Shown here: positions 36,629 through 39,048 of the stretch, in pieces
How the letters are laid out: each line of letters begins with the position of its first letter
How positions within the stretch are numbered: the stretch's first letter is position 1
Assembly (NCBI GenBank): GCA_964366055.1
Contig: CAYISE010000004.1
Span: 1-39,048 of the forward strand
DNA length: 39,048 bases
Direction: 5' to 3'
Source of the DNA: JBBTQX01 sp964366055
GTDB taxonomy: Bacteria > Patescibacteriota > Minisyncoccia > UBA6257 > GWB1-50-10
The notes under the pieces: model-generated
Seen by the model: only the letters and a program-made list of their open reading frames with translations
Databases searched by the model: none
Told to the model about the DNA's origin: nothing
Position numbers and translations under genes: made by a program

Positions 36629-37889
36629 AAAACTGGCCGTGACGGATTTGAGAAAAACCGCCTTGGAAATTGCCGAGGCGGGATTGGAAGCGATTGACAC
36701 GGAAAAGGCGGTTAAAAAAGAAGTGATTTTGAACGGCGAAATTCTTCGGATAAAAGACGAGAGTTTTAATCTCGCGGGTTTTGAGCGCGTTTTTGTGGTG
36801 GCGGTCGGGAAGTGTTCGTTGGAAGCCGGAAAGGCGTTTGAGGAAATCTTGGGCGATAGATTGACCAACGGGATAGTTTTAGATATTCGCCCCGGCAATT
36901 TGAGGAAGATTAGAACGTTTACCGGAACGCATCCCTTTCCCACAACGGAAAATGTGAATGCCACGGCGGAAATCATCCAGCTTCTTTCGTCGCTCGCCGA
37001 AAAGGACTTCGTGATTTTCGTAATTTCCGGCGGCGGTTCTACGCTTCTCTGCCAGCCGCAGAATTTGATTTGTCAAGACGAAAAGGAAATCTTGAACTAT
37101 CTTTTTAAGGCCGGCGCGGATATTGAAGAAATCAATACTATCCGCAAACATCTGTCGCTCGCACGGGGCGGACATCTCGCGGCTTATACCCATCCGGCGC
37201 AATCGGTTGCCTTGATTTTTTCGGATGTGCCGGGCGGCGCTTTAGAATTTGTCGCTTCCGGACCGACGATTAGGGACACGACGACAGTAGAAGATGCCCG
37301 TCGCGTTTTGGAAAAATATGAGGTAGAAAAAATCACGGGGCTGAAAATTAACCCGCTTGAGACACCGAAAGAGGATAAATATTTTGAGAAAGTCGCGAAC
37401 ATTCTCTTTCTGGATAATATGACAGCTCTTTCGGCGATGGCGGAAAAAGCGAGAACGCTCGGGTTCAATGCGAAGATTCGCGCGAATGTTCTGGACGGCG
37501 AGGCCAGGGAGACGGGCGAGAATATTGCGCTTAATTTGAATGAGGCGGAAGAAAGAACCGCGATTCTCCATGGTGGCGAAACAACCGTATCCGTAAAAGG
37601 CGCGGGAAAAGGCGGCCGCAATCAGGAGGTGATTTTGGGCGCTCTGAAAAAAATCGAGGTAAATCAGCTTGTTCTTTCGCTGGCTTCCGACGGTCGCGAC
37701 AATACCGATTTCGCCGGCGCACTCTGTGATACAATAACAAGGAAAAAGGCGGAAGAATTGAATTTGAAACCGGATGAGTTTTTGAAAAATAATGACTCTT
37801 ACGAGTTTTTTGAGCAAGTCGGAGATTATATCCTCACCGGCGACACCGGTTCCAATGTTTCGGATCTGATTATCGCGATAAAAAAATAA
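36609..37889 (+). CDS. Glycerate 2-kinase (DUF4147/MOFRL family)
   Basis: This 426-residue enzyme phosphorylates D-glycerate at carbon 2, giving 2-phosphoglycerate for lower glycolysis. N-terminal domain: RKTALEIAEAGLEAID, VFVVAVGKCSLEAGKAFEEIL, TGTHPFPTTENV, FVISGGGSTLLCQPQ. C-terminal MOFRL domain: GGETTVSVKGAGKGGRNQEVILGAL, LASDGRDNTDFAGALCD and LTGDTGSNVSDLIIAIK. Length and motif order are normal. PEP synthase follows after 2 bases, so the pair can link glycerate, 2-phosphoglycerate, PEP and pyruvate. The start overlaps the thioredoxin gene by 20 bases, which implies coupling despite the change of function. Confidence 0.9.
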   Translation: MKIKNFEKLAVTDLRKTALEIAEAGLEAIDTEKAVKKEVILNGEILRIKDESFNLAGFERVFVVAVGKCSLEAGKAFEEILGDRLTNGIVLDIRPGNLRKIRTFTGTHPFPTTENVNATAEIIQLLSSLAEKDFVIFVISGGGSTLLCQPQNLICQDEKEILNYLFKAGADIEEINTIRKHLSLARGGHLAAYTHPAQSVALIFSDVPGGALEFVASGPTIRDTTTVEDARRVLEKYEVEKITGLKINPLETPKEDKYFEKVANILFLDNMTALSAMAEKARTLGFNAKIRANVLDGEARETGENIALNLNEAEERTAILHGGETTVSVKGAGKGGRNQEVILGALKKIEVNQLVLSLASDGRDNTDFAGALCDTITRKKAEELNLKPDEFLKNNDSYEFFEQVGDYILTGDTGSNVSDLIIAIKK

Positions 37890-37891
37890 AA

Positions 37892-39048
37892 ATGGCTCAA
37901 TCCAAGAAAAAATCTTTCGTTTTGTGGTTTAAGGAAATTGGGATTAAGGATGTGCCGCTTGTGGGCGGGAAGAACGCGGCGCTGGGCGAGATGTATTCTC
38001 ATCTAACGCCGCTCGGGGTTAATATTCCCGATGGGTTTGCGCTTACGGCCTACGCCTACAGATTCTTCCTGAAGAAAACCGGTTTGGATAAAGAAATCCA
38101 AAAGTTTTTGAAAGGGATTAATATAAAAGATATCCGCGATTTGCAGAAACGCGGGGAGGCGATTCGCGAAACGATTATCGCGGCCGAATTGCCCAAGGAA
38201 CTGGTGAAAGCGCTCCGCGAGGCGTATCGCAAATTGGAGCGGATGTACGGAAAAAATTGCGACACGGCCGTGCGCTCTTCCGCCACAGCGGAGGACTTGC
38301 CCGGGGCTTCTTTCGCCGGCCAGCAGGAGACATATCTGAATGTGGTTGGGGCGGAGGCGGTTCTTCACGCGACAAAGAAATGCGTCGCGTCGCTTTTCAC
38401 CGACCGGGCGATTTCCTATCGCGCGGATAAGGGATTTTCGCACGCGGACGCGGCGCTTTCGGTGGGCATCCAGAAAATGGTGCGCTCCGACCTCGCCTCA
38501 AGCGGCGTTATTTTCACCATTGATACCGAGAGCGGTTTTGACAAAGTCATCGTGATTACCGGTTCGTGGGGTTTGGGCGAGATGGTAGTGCAGGGCAAGG
38601 TGACGCCGGACGAATTTATGGTTTTCAAACCGACGCTGGAGACCGGCTACCGGGCGATCATTGAACAAAACCTCGGGGAGAAGAATACAAAGCTTGTTTA
38701 CGCGAAAGAGGGGACGAAAAAGGCGGACGTTTCCGAGAGCAATCAAGCCAAGTTCTGTCTTTCCGAAGACGAAGTGCTCGCGCTCGCGAAGTGGTCCCTT
38801 TTGATAGAAAAGTATTTTTCTAAAATCCACAAGCGCTATCAACCGATGGACATTGAATGGGCCAAGGACGGCAAAACAAAAAAACTATTCATTGTGCAGG
38901 CGCGGCCGGAAACCGTTCAGGCCCTGACCGACAAGAAAATTTATAGGGAATATCATCTTCAGAAACAGAGCAAGGTCTTGGTGAGCGGTATCGCGGTGGG
39001 CGCTAAAATCGGCGCGGGGCCGGCGCGGATTATAAGAAACGTGAAAAA
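37892..39048 (+). CDS. ppsA: Phosphoenolpyruvate synthase, N-terminal part (cut by window end)
   Basis: The frame from ATG 37892 stays open to the end, 385 codons seen. It begins FVLWFKEIGIKDVPLVGGKNAALGEM (the start of the ATP-binding PPDK_N domain), then IPDGFALTAYAYRFFL, TAVRSSATAEDLPGASFAGQQETYLN (the nucleotide-binding signature, about 128-153), GSWGLGEMVVQGKVTPDEF, MDIEWAKDG and LFIVQARPETVQ. The phosphohistidine and PEP-binding domains must lie beyond the window. It makes PEP from pyruvate and ATP (gluconeogenic) or may run in reverse. It lies 2 bases after the glycerate kinase gene. Confidence 0.93.
   Translation, partial: MAQSKKKSFVLWFKEIGIKDVPLVGGKNAALGEMYSHLTPLGVNIPDGFALTAYAYRFFLKKTGLDKEIQKFLKGINIKDIRDLQKRGEAIRETIIAAELPKELVKALREAYRKLERMYGKNCDTAVRSSATAEDLPGASFAGQQETYLNVVGAEAVLHATKKCVASLFTDRAISYRADKGFSHADAALSVGIQKMVRSDLASSGVIFTIDTESGFDKVIVITGSWGLGEMVVQGKVTPDEFMVFKPTLETGYRAIIEQNLGEKNTKLVYAKEGTKKADVSESNQAKFCLSEDEVLALAKWSLLIEKYFSKIHKRYQPMDIEWAKDGKTKKLFIVQARPETVQALTDKKIYREYHLQKQSKVLVSGIAVGAKIGAGPARIIRNVK

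Noticed and set aside
1..39048. Recoding of TGA (as in Gracilibacteria and SR1)
   Set aside because: TGA acts as the normal stop in several intact genes here, for example the 5071-6333 transporter and the 31566 and 33060 gene ends.

Overview
The window looks like a chromosomal piece of a Candidate Phyla Radiation (Patescibacteria) bacterium, most likely a parcubacterium. Reasons seen in the sequence: a two-helix DUF5652-type protein, tandem TraG/VirD4-like ATPases next to membrane proteins, a sigma-region-4 protein with a HARE-type tail, ComEC split into two genes, a short SecD, an aspartyl-tRNA synthetase without its usual insertion domain, and many genes whose -10 box lies only a few bases before the start codon. 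TGA is used as an ordinary stop, which argues against Gracilibacteria/SR1. The lineage call is inference.

Region 1 (1-3790) is a visibly more AT-rich island ending at a tRNA-Asn gene. It holds a minus-strand operon (2713 to 183) of small membrane proteins, a secreted collagen-like protein and a secreted coiled-coil/proline-rich protein whose signal peptide is cut by an in-frame TAA. Upstream of this operon lies a compact RNA-like fold (2749-2840, minus). To its right is the C-terminal half of a large serine recombinase whose reading frame runs into the tRNA-Asn gene.

Region 2 (3845-14706) is housekeeping: a small membrane protein, tRNA-Lys, a PolB-like 3'-5' exonuclease, an NRAMP-related transporter with altered metal-site motifs, hisS, a cysteine-free family-4 uracil-DNA glycosylase, a UvrD/PcrA helicase, a glutaredoxin, malic enzyme, an unknown 474-residue protein (minus), a DUF5652-type protein and a PD-(D/E)XK nuclease.

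Region 3 (14707-27330) carries a 0.5 kb palindrome-rich spacer, an FAD oxidase, an M23 peptidase, a 76-residue orphan, secD-secF, a sigma-region-4/HARE regulator, and a membrane cluster of a 471-residue protein, a membrane-anchored HEPN-like protein and two paralogous TraG-like ATPases.

Region 4 (27337-39048) carries efp (minus), mnmA, comEC in two genes, aspS-ndk, a leader region, and an extracytoplasmic thiol cluster (DUF1573, CcdA, unknown, membrane thioredoxin) that runs into glycerate kinase and the start of PEP synthase.

The most striking feature is the spacer DNA. At least four elements (10325, 13503, 20355, 21749) share one architecture: variable outer inverted arms, a hairpin with a variable stem but a fixed CTCCAGCGG loop, then variable inner arms between fixed CTCTCGG and CCTCCGAGAG. 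One of them appears to contain a second element flanked by a 7-bp direct repeat, and a similar-looking segment is translated in frame inside mnmA. Families of small palindromes with compensating sequence changes sit in other spacers. This looks like an undescribed family of non-coding, structure-conserving mobile or regulatory repeats.
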